Below are positions 17,484 through 25,132 of a stretch of DNA of 54,117 nucleotides, one piece after another. The stretch is taken from NCBI GenBank assembly GCA_005473895.2, contig SRJI02000030.1:1-54117 (forward strand), written 5' to 3'. The notes beneath the pieces are model-generated. The model searched no databases. It was not told the origin of the DNA and worked only from the letters and a program-made list of their open reading frames with translations. How positions within the stretch are numbered: position 1 is the first letter of the stretch; every line of letters starts with the position of its first letter. The stretch comes from Carideicomes alvinocaridis (GTDB lineage Bacteria > Pseudomonadota > Alphaproteobacteria > Rhodobacterales > Rhodobacteraceae). A program made the position numbers and the translations under genes.

Positions 17484-18773
17484 TCAGTTGGCAAAGCCGG
17501 TCAGGCGCGGAAGGAACATGGTGATCTCCGGCACGAAGGTCAGGACCAGGAGCACGGCGAACTGCACCAGCAGGAACGGCGCGGAGGCCCGGGCGATCGC
17601 CCAGTACCGGGTGCCGGACACCGCCGACACGACCAGCAGCGCGGCGCCGAAGGGCGGGGTGACAATCCCCAGCGTCAGGTTCACGATGATGACGATCCCG
17701 AGGTGAATGGGATCCGCCCCCATCTCGATGCCCGTCGGCACCAGCAGGGGCACCAGCAGGGCCAGCGCCACGGGCACCTCGAGAAACATCCCCGCCACCA
17801 GGAAGACGACGTTGAGCAGCAGGAGGTATTTCCACCCTTCGAAGCCCAGGCCGATCAGCCCGCTGGCAAGCTTGGACGGGATCTGTTCGAGCCCCGCGAG
17901 ATAGCTGAAGATCGCCACCGCCGAGAGCAGGATGAAGATCGAGCCCGACAGCACCGCGGTGCGCTCCAGGCTCTCGATCAGCTTTCGCACGGACATCTGC
18001 CCGTAGATCATCCCGGCGAGGATGGCGCAGCAGACGGCGACGCCGGCCGCCTCGGTTGGGGTCATGACGCCGAAGACGATGCCCGACAGGATGATGACGG
18101 GAATGACGGTGGCGGGCAGGGCATAGACGAAGCGGCGCAGCGTCTCGCGCAGGCCCACCCGCTCGCCCGAGGGGTGGTCGTGGCGATGCGCCATCCAGGC
18201 ATTGGCCGCGAACAGTGCCAGCGCCATGACGAGACCGGGGACGATCCCGGCGATGAACAGCGCCGAGACCGAGGTGTTCATCAGCGCGCCGTAGAAGATC
18301 ATGATGATCGAGGGCGGGATGATCGGCCCGATCACCGAGGAGGCGGCGGTGACGGCGCCGGCATAGCTCGCGTCGTAGCCGGCGCGGCGCATGGCCGGGA
18401 CCAGCGTGTTGGAGACCGAGGCCGCGTCCGCCATGGCCGAGCCGGAGATCCCGGCGAAGAAGACGGAGGTCAGGATGTTCACATGCCCCAGCCCGCCCTT
18501 GAGCCGGGCCATCAGCGCCATGGCCAGGTCGATCAGCGCCTGGGTCACGCCCGAGCGGTTCATGATCTCGCCGGCGAGGATGAAGAGCGGCATCGACATG
18601 ATCGAGAACAGGTCGACATGGGCGATGATTCGCTGCGGCGCCGCCGCCAGGAACCGCACGCGGTCCGCCGCGAAGAAGGACAGCACCGACGCCGCCCCGA
18701 TAAGGTGCGCCAGCACGGCGCCACCGAACAGCAGGACAAAGGAAAAGACGAGGATGGGCAGTGCGGCCATCAT
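17484..18773 (-). CDS. dctM: TRAP transporter large permease (DctM family)
   Basis: This 429-aa protein has about 11-12 hydrophobic segments. DctM signatures seen are 'PLFILAGEIMNRSGVTQ', 'GISGSAMADAASV', 'GIVPGLVMALAL' and 'TLGIVTPPFGAALLV'. It is the Na+-coupled transport subunit. It is the first gene of the operon, divergent from the TetR gene with a 116-bp gap that must hold both promoters. Its length is normal for the family. Confidence 0.92.
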   Translation of the reverse strand: MMAALPILVFSFVLLFGGAVLAHLIGAASVLSFFAADRVRFLAAAPQRIIAHVDLFSIMSMPLFILAGEIMNRSGVTQALIDLAMALMARLKGGLGHVNILTSVFFAGISGSAMADAASVSNTLVPAMRRAGYDASYAGAVTAASSVIGPIIPPSIIMIFYGALMNTSVSALFIAGIVPGLVMALALFAANAWMAHRHDHPSGERVGLRETLRRFVYALPATVIPVIILSGIVFGVMTPTEAAGVAVCCAILAGMIYGQMSVRKLIESLERTAVLSGSIFILLSAVAIFSYLAGLEQIPSKLASGLIGLGFEGWKYLLLLNVVFLVAGMFLEVPVALALLVPLLVPTGIEMGADPIHLGIVIIVNLTLGIVTPPFGAALLVVSAVSGTRYWAIARASAPFLLVQFAVLLVLTFVPEITMFLPRLTGFAN

Positions 18774-18837
18774 GGCTCCCTATCGTATCGTTGTGCCGGC
18801 GCGGACCTTGGGAACTGTGCCGTCCCGTGCTGAGACC

Positions 18838-18868
18838 TATTGATCTTTCAATTGCACGGTGTTCAATA
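18838..18868. promoter_or_regulatory. Candidate TetR operator in the dctM/tetR divergent region
   Basis: TATTGA at 18838-18843 and TCAATA at 18863-18868 form an inverted repeat, with a smaller TTGA/TCAA dyad inside the left half. It lies about 21 bp upstream of the TetR start and about 65 bp upstream of dctM. The position would allow control of both directions. The symmetry is short, so this is tentative. Confidence 0.3.
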
Positions 18869-18889
18869 AGAGAACGGAGCAAACGTCCC

Positions 18890-19693
18890 ATGGCAAGAAA
18901 AAATTCCTTTTCGTCCGAAAAAAGTGGCGTTCCGCCGGAGATTTCCGCGGGGGGCGGAGAGGCGGCGGGCCGGAAGCCTCGCGGCCGGGCCGCGGCGGTG
19001 GGACTGACCAAGGACCGGATCGTGGACGCGGCCATTGCCCAGATCGACGAGAAGGGGCTGAACGCCTTTTCGATGCGCGAGCTGGCGCGGACGCTCGGGG
19101 TCTCTCCGAACAACATCTACTGGCATGTGGGCGGCGCGAAGGAAGACCTCTTTGCCGAGATCGCGGCGCGGTTCACCGCCGGGGTGAGCCAGACGCTCCC
19201 CCCCGAGGTGCCGTGGCAGGACCGGCTTCGGGCCGTCTTCATGGCCTTTCACGACGCGGTCCGCTCGCATGCCAATGTCGCGCCCTTGCTGGGCGCTCAG
19301 CTCAAGTCGAACGGGGTTGCGAACCTTGCCTGGGTGGAGGCCGTGCTGACCGCGCTCAGCGATGCGGGCTATCGCGGCGACGACATGCGCAACGCCTTCA
19401 ACGCGCTGATCGGCGGGATCGGCGGTTTCGTCACGATGGAATTCGCGCCGGCCCCGGACGACAAGGCGGGCGAGTGGAAAGCGCTGTTCGCCGAGCGCGT
19501 GGCGGCGATCGATGCGGACCGGTTTCCCCAGACCCACGCGGTCCTGCCCGAATTCTCCAACCGGATTTTCGTGCTGCGCTGGCAGAACGGCAAGCACATC
19601 TCCTATGACAGCGGGTTCGAGTTCCTGCTCGACCTGCTGATCGGGGGGCTTGCGGCGCGGGCCCCGAACCCGTCCCCTTCCGCGGACAAGTGA
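18890..19693 (+). CDS. TetR-family transcriptional regulator
   Basis: This 267-aa protein has a basic, low-complexity N-terminal tail (about 45 residues), then a TetR HTH at about 47-95 ('LTKDRIVDAAIAQIDEKG', 'MRELARTLGVSPNNIYWHV'). A ligand-binding helical domain follows. Start ATG 18890 is preceded by 'ACGGAG'; the frame is open upstream but lacks support. Placed between the divergent TRAP operon and ridA, it probably controls both in response to the imported compound or a metabolite. The long N-terminal tail is unusual for TetR proteins. Confidence 0.87.
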   Translation: MARKNSFSSEKSGVPPEISAGGGEAAGRKPRGRAAAVGLTKDRIVDAAIAQIDEKGLNAFSMRELARTLGVSPNNIYWHVGGAKEDLFAEIAARFTAGVSQTLPPEVPWQDRLRAVFMAFHDAVRSHANVAPLLGAQLKSNGVANLAWVEAVLTALSDAGYRGDDMRNAFNALIGGIGGFVTMEFAPAPDDKAGEWKALFAERVAAIDADRFPQTHAVLPEFSNRIFVLRWQNGKHISYDSGFEFLLDLLIGGLAARAPNPSPSADK

Positions 19694-19709
19694 CATCGAA
19701 AGGATCCAG

Positions 19710-20054
19710 ATGACCGATATTCCCAAGCTTCCCTTCTCCAAGACCCGCAAGGTCGGCTCGACGCTTTACCTCTCGGGCGAGCTCGGCTTCGACGCCGACG
19801 GCAAGATCCCCGAGGGGATCGAGGCGCAGACCCGCAATTGCTTTGCCCGCATCCGTGCGACGCTCGAAGGTGAGGGGATGAGCCTGTCGAACGTGGTCTC
19901 CTGCACCTGCTTCCTGACGGACAAGGCGGATTTCGCGGCCTTCAACGCGGCCTATGCCGAACATTTCTCCGATCCGCTTCCCGTGCGCACGACGATCCTG
20001 AGCGGCCTGATGATCGACGCGCGGGTCGAGATCACAATCATCGCCGAGGCCTGA
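19710..20054 (+). CDS. RidA (YjgF/YER057c/UK114) family enamine/imine deaminase
   Basis: This 114-aa single-domain protein has the RidA signature near the C-terminus: 'PVRTTILSGLMIDARVEI' with Arg93 and Glu107 matching the catalytic Arg and nearby Glu of RidA. It hydrolyses reactive enamine/imine intermediates to ketoacid and ammonia. It begins 16 bp after the TetR gene and precedes an FAD amine/amino-acid oxidase whose product would be an imine, a sensible functional pairing. Start ATG 19710 follows 'AAAGGATCC'. It may be a paralogue specialised for this pathway rather than the housekeeping copy. Confidence 0.9.
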   Translation: MTDIPKLPFSKTRKVGSTLYLSGELGFDADGKIPEGIEAQTRNCFARIRATLEGEGMSLSNVVSCTCFLTDKADFAAFNAAYAEHFSDPLPVRTTILSGLMIDARVEITIIAEA

Positions 20055-20102
20055 TCGCCCCCCTGCCGAGCCACGCGGCGCGCCATCGCGAAAGGACGTA
20101 AC

Positions 20103-21353
20103 ATGTCGGAAATCCTGGTCCTCGGCGCCGGCATGGTCGGCGTGTCCACGGCGCTGGCCCTGCAGGCGCGGGGGCACGCGGTCACCCTGGCGGACCGTCG
20201 CGAGCCCGGGCGCGAGACGAGCTTTGGCAATGCCGGGGTGATCCAGGTCGAGGCGGCAGAGCCCTACGCGATGCCGCGGGCCCCCGGCGCGCTGTTGCGC
20301 CACGCGCTCGGACGAACGAACGACGTGGTCTGGTCCCCGGCGGGGCTGGCGGCCATGGCCCCGGCGCTCTGGCGGTACTGGCGGGCCTCGGCCCCCGGGC
20401 GCCAGCCGGCCATCGGAGCGATCTATTCCCAACTCACCGGGCGGGCGACGGAGGACCACGCTCCGCTGATCGCCGCCTCCGGATCGGAGAACCTGGTCGC
20501 GCGGAACGGCCTTGCGCTGGTCTTTCGAGGGCGCGCCGGCTTCGACGAGGCGGCGGCGGATGCGGCGCGGCTGGCGGAGCGCTACGGCGTCAGGTACCGG
20601 GCGATCGCGGGCGAGGACTGGCTGAAGGAGGAACCGGCCTTCCGGACCGCGCCGGCGGGGGCCATCCATTACACCGGCAGCTGGAGCGTGTCGGATCCCG
20701 GCGGGCTGACCGCGGCCTACGCGGCCCTGTTCGAGCGTCGGGGCGGCCGCGTGATCCGCGCCGAGGCGGACAGCCTGACCGAGACCCGGGGCGGCTGGCG
20801 CCTTGATGGACCGGACGGGCCGGTCTCGGCCGAGGCGGCCGTGCTTTGCCTCGGCCCCTGGACCGGGACGGCGCTGCGCCGGTTCGGATGGCGGGTGCCG
20901 ATGGTGCTGAAACGCGGCTATCATGCCCATTACGACGCCCCGCGCGCCCCGCGCCTTCCTTTCCTCGATGCCGAGAACGGCGTCGTGCTTTCGCCCATGC
21001 GGGAGGGGCTGCGCATGACCTCCGGCGCCGCGCTGGTGCCGCAGGACGCACCGGCCGATCCGCGGCAGCTGGCCCGGGCCGAGGGGCGGGTGGCGCAGCT
21101 GCTGGAGCTCGGGCCGCGGATCGAGGGGCCGCAATGGCACGGCACGCGGCCCTGCCTGCCGGGGATGCTGCCCATGGTCGGGCAGGTCCCGGACAGACGG
21201 GGCCTGTGGGTCAATTTCGGCCATGGGCACCAGGGCTTCACCCTCGGGCCGACCACCGCCGCCCTGCTGGCCGAGGCGATGGCCGGCGAGTCCGGCCCGC
21301 TGCATGACGCGCTGGCGCCCGCGGGGCAGCCGGACTTCTTCAAAAGGACCTGA
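20103..21353 (+). CDS. FAD-dependent D-amino-acid dehydrogenase-like oxidoreductase (DAO family)
   Basis: This 416-aa protein starts with the Rossmann dinucleotide motif 'ILVLGAGMVGVSTALALQ', then 'SFGNAGVIQVEAAEPYAMP', typical of DadA-like proteins. Its C-terminal 'NFGHGHQGFTLGPTTAALLA' closes the FAD site. It would oxidise a D-amino acid or secondary amine to an imine. It lies 48 bp after ridA and 2 bp before the aminotransferase gene, so it is certainly co-transcribed with the latter. The substrate is unknown; hydroxyproline-type or N-substituted amino acids are possible. No signal peptide is seen. Confidence 0.88.
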   Translation: MSEILVLGAGMVGVSTALALQARGHAVTLADRREPGRETSFGNAGVIQVEAAEPYAMPRAPGALLRHALGRTNDVVWSPAGLAAMAPALWRYWRASAPGRQPAIGAIYSQLTGRATEDHAPLIAASGSENLVARNGLALVFRGRAGFDEAAADAARLAERYGVRYRAIAGEDWLKEEPAFRTAPAGAIHYTGSWSVSDPGGLTAAYAALFERRGGRVIRAEADSLTETRGGWRLDGPDGPVSAEAAVLCLGPWTGTALRRFGWRVPMVLKRGYHAHYDAPRAPRLPFLDAENGVVLSPMREGLRMTSGAALVPQDAPADPRQLARAEGRVAQLLELGPRIEGPQWHGTRPCLPGMLPMVGQVPDRRGLWVNFGHGHQGFTLGPTTAALLAEAMAGESGPLHDALAPAGQPDFFKRT

Positions 21354-21355
21354 GC

Positions 21356-22657
21356 ATGACACAGCCGACCGCCCCCAGGATCGACGCACCCCGGATCGAC
21401 GCCGCCCGCGTGGCCGCCGCCCATGACGCCGCGCGCGCCGCCTACGTGGCCCGCAACCCGGGCAGCGCCGCCGCGCTCGACCGTGCCCGCCGGGTCCTGC
21501 CGGGCGGCAACACGCGCTCGTCGCTCTGGACCGAGCCGTTCCCGCTCTGCATCGAGGCGGGCGAGGGCTGCCGCATCCGGGACGTGGACGGGCACAGCTA
21601 TGTCGACCTGCTGGGCGAGTTCACGGCGGGCATCTTCGGCCATACCTCCCCCGTTTTGGCCAAGGCGCTGGCCGACGCCCATGCCCGCGGCATCAACCTG
21701 TCCTCGCACACCCCCTACGAGGTCGAGCTGGCCGAGCGGCTGTGCGCGCGGTTCCCGTCGATGGATCGCGTGCGCTTTGCCAATTCCGGGACCGAGGCCA
21801 ACCTGATGGCGGTGACCGCGGCGCGGCTGGTCAGCGGGCGGGGCAGGGTGGTCGTGTTCCGCGGCGGCTATCACGGCGGGGTGCTGACCTTCGGGGCGGG
21901 GGTCTCACCCGTCGACGTGCCCTTCGACTACGCCTGCCTGCCCTATAACGACATCGACGCGGTGACGGAGGAGTTCGCGGAAAACGGCGCCGACATCGCC
22001 TGCATCCTGGTGGAGCCGATGCAGGGCGCGGGCGGCTGCATTCCCGCCGAGCCGGACTTCCTGCGCGCGCTTCGTGCGCTGGCCACCGAGCATGGCGCGG
22101 CGCTGATCTTTGACGAGGTGCAGACCGCGCGCATGGCTTATGGCGGGGCGCAGGCGCGGCTGGGGATCACGCCCGACATGACCACGGTGGGCAAGTTCTT
22201 TGGCGGCGGGCTGGCCTTCGGCGCCTTCGGCGGGCGGGCCGACATCATGGACCGGTTCGACCCGTCCCGCCCCGATGCGCTGCCCCATGCCGGCACCTTC
22301 AACAACAACAGCCTGACCATGGCCGCCGGGGTGACCGCGATCGATCACTACCTGGGGGCAGAGGCGCTGGACGCGCTCTTCGTGCGGGGCGAGGCACTGC
22401 GGGCGGAGATGACGGCGCTTTTCGCCGAGCGTGGCCTGCCCTTCTCGGTCAGCGGGATGGGGGCCATCATGAATATCCACGCCTGCAGCGGCCTGGCGCC
22501 GGAGGTGGACCAGAAGCTGCTCGCGCTGCTGCATCTCACCATGCAGGAGCGGGGCTATTACTTTGCCGCGCGGGGGCTCATGGCGCTGTCCTTTGCCGTC
22601 GGGCCGGAGGAGCTGGCCGGCTTCCTCTCCGCGCTCGGCGAAGGGCTCGACCTGTGA
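21356..22657 (+). CDS. PLP-dependent class III aminotransferase / aminomutase-like protein
   Basis: This 433-aa protein has fold-type I PLP residues: 'FANSGTEANLMAV' (phosphate-binding, about 141-153), 'IFDEVQ' (Asp253, pyridine-N contact) and 'TTVGKFFGGGLAFGAF' with Lys280 as Schiff-base Lys. Overall it resembles glutamate-1-semialdehyde aminomutase-like class III aminotransferases. It is probably not the heme-pathway HemL, given its place in a catabolic operon. The N-terminus carries a short imperfect repeat 'APRIDAPRIDAARVAAAHDA'. It starts 2 bp after the oxidase stop. The substrate is unknown. Confidence 0.88.
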   Translation: MTQPTAPRIDAPRIDAARVAAAHDAARAAYVARNPGSAAALDRARRVLPGGNTRSSLWTEPFPLCIEAGEGCRIRDVDGHSYVDLLGEFTAGIFGHTSPVLAKALADAHARGINLSSHTPYEVELAERLCARFPSMDRVRFANSGTEANLMAVTAARLVSGRGRVVVFRGGYHGGVLTFGAGVSPVDVPFDYACLPYNDIDAVTEEFAENGADIACILVEPMQGAGGCIPAEPDFLRALRALATEHGAALIFDEVQTARMAYGGAQARLGITPDMTTVGKFFGGGLAFGAFGGRADIMDRFDPSRPDALPHAGTFNNNSLTMAAGVTAIDHYLGAEALDALFVRGEALRAEMTALFAERGLPFSVSGMGAIMNIHACSGLAPEVDQKLLALLHLTMQERGYYFAARGLMALSFAVGPEELAGFLSALGEGLDL

Positions 22658-22709
22658 GCGGCGCGACCGAAGGGCAGCGCGCCCGCATCAAATCCGAAGG
22701 AGACCGCCC

Positions 22710-23756
22710 ATGACCGACAGGCACGGCAAGGTGCAGACCGTGACGGGGTTGTGCGACCCCGCGGCGCTTGGCCCGACATTGATGCACGAGCACCTTTTCA
22801 TCGACCTCAACCCGCCCGCCTTTCGCGGCGACGTGCTGCCCGAGGGGGTGACGGACGAGGAGGTCGATCTCTGCAATTGCTTCCGCGCCCGCTATGGCCA
22901 GGGGCACTACACCGACAATTACCGGATCGAGGATTTCGCCGTGGTCCGGGCCGAGGTCGAGGAGATGGCCCGCGCCGGCGGCGGTGCGATCGTCGACCTG
23001 ACCGTCGGCGGGCTGGGGCCGCGGCCGCTGCTGCTGCGCCAGATGGCCGAGGAGACCGGGGTGCAGATCGTCATGGGCGCCGGCCATTACGTCGAGGAAT
23101 ACCAGCTGGCCGAAACCGCGGCGATGAGCGTCGCGGAGCTGACCGGGCAGATGACCGGCCAGCTGCTGGACGGGGCCTGGGGCACCGACGTGAAGGCCGG
23201 GATCATCGGCGAGATCGGCTGCCAGTCGCCCTGGACCGACCGGGAAAAGAAGGTGATGGAGGCGGCGGTCGAAACCCAGAAGGCCACCGGCGCGGCGCTG
23301 AACGTCCATCCCGGCCGCGCGGCGACCCAACCGCAGGAGGTCGCCGATTTCGTGCAGGCGCGGGGCGGCCGGATGGACCGGCTGATCCTGAGCCATATCG
23401 ACCGGACGATCTTTGACGAGGACACGCTGTTCCGGCTGGCCGATACCGGCGCCATCATCGAGTACGATCTCTTCGGCTGGGAAAGCAGCTATTACTGGCC
23501 GAACCCGGATATCGACCTGCCGAACGACGCGCTGCGCATCCACTGGCTGCGCAAGCTCGCCGATCGCGGGCACCTGGACCAGATCCTGATCAGCCACGAC
23601 GTCTGCACCAAGGGGCGGCTGGAACGCTTCGGCGGCCACGGGTTCCAGCACATCTTTGCCAATACCGTGCCGCTGATGTTGCGGCGCGGCTTCACGCAGG
23701 CCGAGGTGGATCGCATCCTGGTGGAGACCCCGGCGCGCCTGCTGACCCTCGTGTGA
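22710..23756 (+). CDS. Phosphotriesterase-family (PHP-type) metal-dependent hydrolase
   Basis: This 348-aa amidohydrolase-superfamily protein has 'MHEHLF' (His26, His28), 'GIIGEIGCQSPW' with Glu168 at the bridging-ligand position, His200 ('LNVHPG'), His229 ('LSHID') and Asp297 ('ISHDVC'). In true phosphotriesterases the bridge is a carboxylated Lys; Glu is found in the phosphotriesterase homology protein group, so lactone or ester hydrolysis is likelier than organophosphate hydrolysis. Start ATG 22710 has SD 'GAAGGAG'. It is the last gene of the RidA-oxidase-aminotransferase run (52-bp gap) and may open a cyclic (lactone/lactam) intermediate. Confidence 0.88.
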   Translation: MTDRHGKVQTVTGLCDPAALGPTLMHEHLFIDLNPPAFRGDVLPEGVTDEEVDLCNCFRARYGQGHYTDNYRIEDFAVVRAEVEEMARAGGGAIVDLTVGGLGPRPLLLRQMAEETGVQIVMGAGHYVEEYQLAETAAMSVAELTGQMTGQLLDGAWGTDVKAGIIGEIGCQSPWTDREKKVMEAAVETQKATGAALNVHPGRAATQPQEVADFVQARGGRMDRLILSHIDRTIFDEDTLFRLADTGAIIEYDLFGWESSYYWPNPDIDLPNDALRIHWLRKLADRGHLDQILISHDVCTKGRLERFGGHGFQHIFANTVPLMLRRGFTQAEVDRILVETPARLLTLV

Positions 23757-23767
23757 GCCGCGGCCTT

Positions 23768-23796
23768 CCGGGCCCATCTTGTCGCGACGGGCCCGG
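23768..23796. terminator. GC-rich hairpin between convergent genes
   Basis: An 8-bp perfect stem CCGGGCCC (23768-23775) / GGGCCCGG (23789-23796) has a 13-nt loop, between the convergent phosphotriesterase-like gene and purU. No T tract follows on either strand. Confidence 0.4.
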
Positions 23797-23804
23797 GGCG
23801 GCCC

Positions 23805-24689
23805 TCACCCCATCCGTTCGGAGGCGAAGGAATCCGGCGAGGCGGGGAAGACCACGGTGCGGTTGCCGTTGATGAAGCTGCGGTGCCTTGCATGGGCATG
23901 GACCGCCCGGGCGAGCACCTGCGCCTCGACATCGCGCCCGAGCGAGACGTAATCCGCCGGGCTCTGGGCATGGGTGACGCTGATCGTGTCCTGCTCGATG
24001 ATCGGGCCCTCGTCGAGCTCGGCCGTGACGTAGTGCGCCGTCGCGCCGATCAGTTTCACACCGCGCTGGAACGCCTGCTTGTAGGGGTTGGCCCCCTTGA
24101 AGCTGGGCAGGAAGGAGTGGTGGATGTTGATGATCCGGCCCGACATCTTCTCGCACAGCGCGTCCGACAGGATCTGCATGTAGCGCGCGAGGACGACCAG
24201 CTCCGCGCCGCTGTCCTCGACGATCTGCAACAGGCGCGCTTCGCTCTCGGCCTTGTTCTCCTTGGTCACCTTGATGTGGTGGAAGGGCAGATCGTGGTTC
24301 ACGACAACCTTTTGATACGTCATGTGATTCGACACGACGCCCACGATCTCGATCGGCAGGGCCCCGATCCGCCAGCGATAGAGCAGGTCGTTCAGGCAAT
24401 GCCCGAAATTGGACACCATGAGCAGCACCTTCATGCGGGTGGCGCTGTCCTGAAGCTGCCATGTCATGTCGAGCCTCTCGGCCACCGGCACGAAGGTCTC
24501 GCGCAGCTCCTCCAGCGTGGCCCCGGTTTCCGGCGTAAAGCTGATCCGGGCGAAGAACTTGCCGGATTCCATGTCGTCGAACTGCGCCGCATCGGTGATG
24601 TTGCAGCCCGCCTCTGCGAGGAAGCCCGAAATCGCGGCCACGATCCCGCGTTGGGACAGGCATTGGACGGTGAGTACAAATGTCGTCAT
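23805..24689 (-). CDS. purU: Formyltetrahydrofolate deformylase PurU
   Basis: This 294-aa protein has an N-terminal ACT domain (about 1-80) and a formyltransferase-type hydrolase domain with 'INIHHSFLPSFKGANPY' (Asn188, His190) and 'HYVTAELDEGPIIEQD' (Asp226), the PurU active-site set. It releases formate from 10-formyl-THF and regenerates THF. In this group it often accompanies one-carbon-producing catabolism such as sarcosine or glycine betaine breakdown. The start chosen is ATG 24689 ('MTTFVLTVQC'), which matches family N-termini and has GGAAAG upstream. ATG 24701 is an alternative, with AAGGAG in a hairpin loop 10 nt upstream. It converges on the preceding catabolic operon. Confidence 0.93.
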   Translation of the reverse strand: MTTFVLTVQCLSQRGIVAAISGFLAEAGCNITDAAQFDDMESGKFFARISFTPETGATLEELRETFVPVAERLDMTWQLQDSATRMKVLLMVSNFGHCLNDLLYRWRIGALPIEIVGVVSNHMTYQKVVVNHDLPFHHIKVTKENKAESEARLLQIVEDSGAELVVLARYMQILSDALCEKMSGRIINIHHSFLPSFKGANPYKQAFQRGVKLIGATAHYVTAELDEGPIIEQDTISVTHAQSPADYVSLGRDVEAQVLARAVHAHARHRSFINGNRTVVFPASPDSFASERMG

Positions 24690-24848
24690 CTTGCTTTCCA
24701 TCTCGTGTGCGCTCCTTCTTGCACACAAGCGCCCGCGCCGCTCAAGGCATTGCTTGGTATAAAGGGGAAAAAGGGGGGTTCGTGGGCTGGCTGGCGAGCG
24801 TCATCGGCTTGTGCCCTGCCGGTAAAGGCCGCGGGTTCGCGGGCCGGA

Positions 24849-24858
24849 TTGTATACAT
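24849..24858. promoter_or_regulatory. TGTATACA palindrome, GntR-type operator candidate
   Basis: TTGTATACAT contains the 8-bp palindrome TGTATACA at 24850-24857. Motifs of the form (A)TTGTATACAA(T) are known operators of FCD-type GntR regulators. It lies 160 bp upstream of purU and about 275 bp upstream of rarD. Confidence 0.35.
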
Positions 24859-24962
24859 TTCGGCTGATTCGAGCGGGTTGCCTGCCACCTCGGCGGCTGG
24901 GTTTACCAGCAACCACCACGGTGCACGGGCCATTCGGATTGCGCGGAGCTGAAAGCGCCTCG

Positions 24963-24986
24963 CCGGCAATGCATGCAAATTGCCGG
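24963..24986. promoter_or_regulatory. 24-bp hyphenated palindrome containing TGCATGCA
   Basis: Perfect 8-bp arms (24963-24970 and 24979-24986) surround GCATGCAA. It could be an operator or the stem of a transcript hairpin. The core matches the TGCATGCA sites around the GntR/ABC promoter at 27.0 kb. Confidence 0.4.
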
Positions 24987-25132
24987 AGCTTCGTCCCTAA
25001 CGGGGCAACGCCCAGGGGGGCGCACCCGTCCGATCCCGCCGGGTCCATCCCGGGCCGCCGGCGCCCCTTTCGAGTTGGCAGCCCCGCGGCGGAGGTCTAA
25101 GCCTCCGGGGCGAAGACTCGGAGGAGGGTGAC

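Larger units (their letters stand above)
24690..25132. other. 443-bp intergenic region between divergent purU and rarD, with three dyads
   Basis: No supported gene lies here. Visible elements are: an inverted repeat GTGTGC/GCACAC at 24705-24726 in the purU leader; a palindrome TTGTATACAT at 24849-24858, like GntR/FCD operators; and a perfect hyphenated palindrome at 24963-24986 with arms CCGGCAAT / ATTGCCGG and TGCATGCA at its junction (24970-24977). The length and number of dyads suggest regulated promoters for one or both genes. Confidence 0.5.

Noticed and set aside
22710-23756. Calling the hydrolase a true organophosphate phosphotriesterase
   Set aside because: The bridging ligand position holds Glu168 instead of Lys, as in PHP-type homologues.
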